14,589 nt of DNA, from assembly GCA_050248375.1 (NCBI GenBank), contig JBFWSL010000059.1, forward strand, positions 1-14,589, written 5' to 3'. Shown here piece after piece: positions 14,194 through 14,589 of the stretch. How positions within the stretch are numbered: the stretch's first letter is position 1; every line of letters begins with the position of its first letter. Source of the DNA: JAYZVT01 sp050248375 (GTDB lineage: Bacteria > Pseudomonadota > Alphaproteobacteria > Rhizobiales > Methyloligellaceae). The position numbers and the translations under genes are program-made. The notes under the pieces are model-generated. The model did no database searches and was not told the DNA's origin. It saw only the letters and a program-made list of their open reading frames with translations.

Positions 14194-14376
14194 ATGCTTG
14201 GATGGGCACTGACGTTTCTGGTGGTAGCGATCATCGCCGCCATCCTCGGCTTTGGCGGTGTCGCCGCCGTCTCGGTCGAGATCGCCAAGATCATCTTCTT
14301 CGTCGCCATCGCCCTGTTCGTGATCATGCTGATCGCGAACCTGGTGAGTGGCCGGCGGCCGCCCAACCCGCTGTAA
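14194..14376 (+). CDS. DUF1328 family small membrane protein
   Basis: This 60-residue protein is a member of the DUF1328 (YtjA-like) family, tiny two-helix inner-membrane proteins of unknown function that are widespread in proteobacteria and usually 50-65 residues. The start MLGWALTFLVVAIIAAILGFGGVA and the second helix AKIIFFVAIALFVIMLIANLV (about 31-51) are the family pattern, ending in a short basic tail. AAGGAG lies 7 bases before the ATG at 14194, which excludes the longer open frame upstream. In other bacteria such genes are often stress-induced; this is consistent with the EcfG-type motif upstream of the gene run. Confidence 0.88.
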   Translation: MLGWALTFLVVAIIAAILGFGGVAAVSVEIAKIIFFVAIALFVIMLIANLVSGRRPPNPL

Positions 14377-14395
14377 GGTTTGGCGGAACTGAATT

Positions 14396-14422
14396 GCGGG
14401 CCGGGGCTCTGCCCCGGCCCGC
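14396..14422 (+). terminator. Strong 12-bp hairpin after the DUF1328 gene
   Basis: GCGGGCCGGGGC (14396-14407) pairs perfectly with GCCCCGGCCCGC (14411-14422) over a TCT loop. It lies 20 bases after the DUF1328 stop. The stem is very stable, but no T-run follows, so this is a terminator lacking a U-tract or a 3'-end protecting element. Confidence 0.55.
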
Positions 14423-14485
14423 CCGCACGTCCGGGGCCCGACCGGTCCCGCCGGATTTCACCTCTTCGAAATGAAAGGGACTGCC

Positions 14486-14589
14486 ATGGGTCTGGAAATC
14501 GGTGGCCTGCTCGGCCTCATCATCCTCATCGCCGACGTCTGGGCGATCCTGAAGATCATGCAGAGCGGCGCCAGCACCGGCACGAAGGT
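14486..14589 (+). CDS. PLDc_N-type small membrane protein, partial
   Basis: The frame opens with ATG at 14486, 6 bases after AAGGGA, and runs 34 codons to the window edge. The start MGLEIGGLLGLIILIADVWA is a transmembrane helix, followed by ILKIMQSGASTGTK. This matches the PLDc_N (phospholipase D nuclease N-terminal) domain, in which an IWAI-like helix end is followed by S-x-x-S-T-G-x-K and then, outside this window, usually a W-containing second helix. Many bacteria have this domain alone as a two-helix membrane protein of unknown role. The rest is not visible, so intactness and length cannot be judged. Confidence 0.7.
   Translation, partial: MGLEIGGLLGLIILIADVWAILKIMQSGASTGTK

Overview
The window is GC-rich throughout, apart from one short AT-rich intergenic patch near 6950-7075. 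Gene content and codon use suggest an alphaproteobacterium, probably a Hyphomicrobiales-like lineage. This is inferred from the protein families and from an EcfG-type promoter motif; no marker gene settles the taxonomy.

Layout. (1) 1-127 is the end of an IS481-family insertion sequence: the first 14 codons of its transposase (minus strand) and its terminal repeat. It abuts the stop codon of the next gene. (2) 129-6886, all minus strand, is a glyoxylate-assimilation operon read gcl > panE-like reductase > hyi > glxR > aldehyde dehydrogenase > DUF4112 protein. (3) 6887-7149 is a divergent control region with a strong promoter for gcl and three IclR-type palindromes. (4) 7150-9738, plus strand, holds an AllR-like IclR regulator, a fumarylacetoacetate-hydrolase-family enzyme and a glutathione-transferase-like protein with an added C-terminal beta domain. 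(5) 9741-11899, minus strand, is rlmJ followed by a two-domain chromate transporter (chrA), overlapping by ATGA. (6) 12031-13119, plus strand, is an FMN-dependent alpha-hydroxy-acid dehydrogenase. (7) 13335-14589, plus strand, is a run of four small envelope-type genes: a 74-aa membrane protein, a secreted coiled-coil protein, a DUF1328 protein and a PLDc_N-type membrane protein cut by the window edge. A GGAAC-N16-CGTT motif, the consensus of the alphaproteobacterial general stress sigma factor EcfG, precedes the run.

How the genes work together. Gcl joins two glyoxylates into tartronate semialdehyde, Hyi interconverts that with hydroxypyruvate, and GlxR reduces it to D-glycerate. The adjacent regulator resembles the glyoxylate-sensing AllR, and TGGAA-N5-TTCCA palindromes sit between the two divergent promoters, so the operon is probably glyoxylate-responsive. 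The aldehyde dehydrogenase could feed in glycolaldehyde (as glycolate), and the FMN enzyme could make glyoxylate from glycolate; both are inferences. No glycerate kinase is present. The panE-like reductase between gcl and hyi and the DUF4112 protein at the operon's end have no obvious role in the textbook pathway. I see no CRISPR array, tRNA or rRNA, and no gene-free stretch longer than 300 bases.
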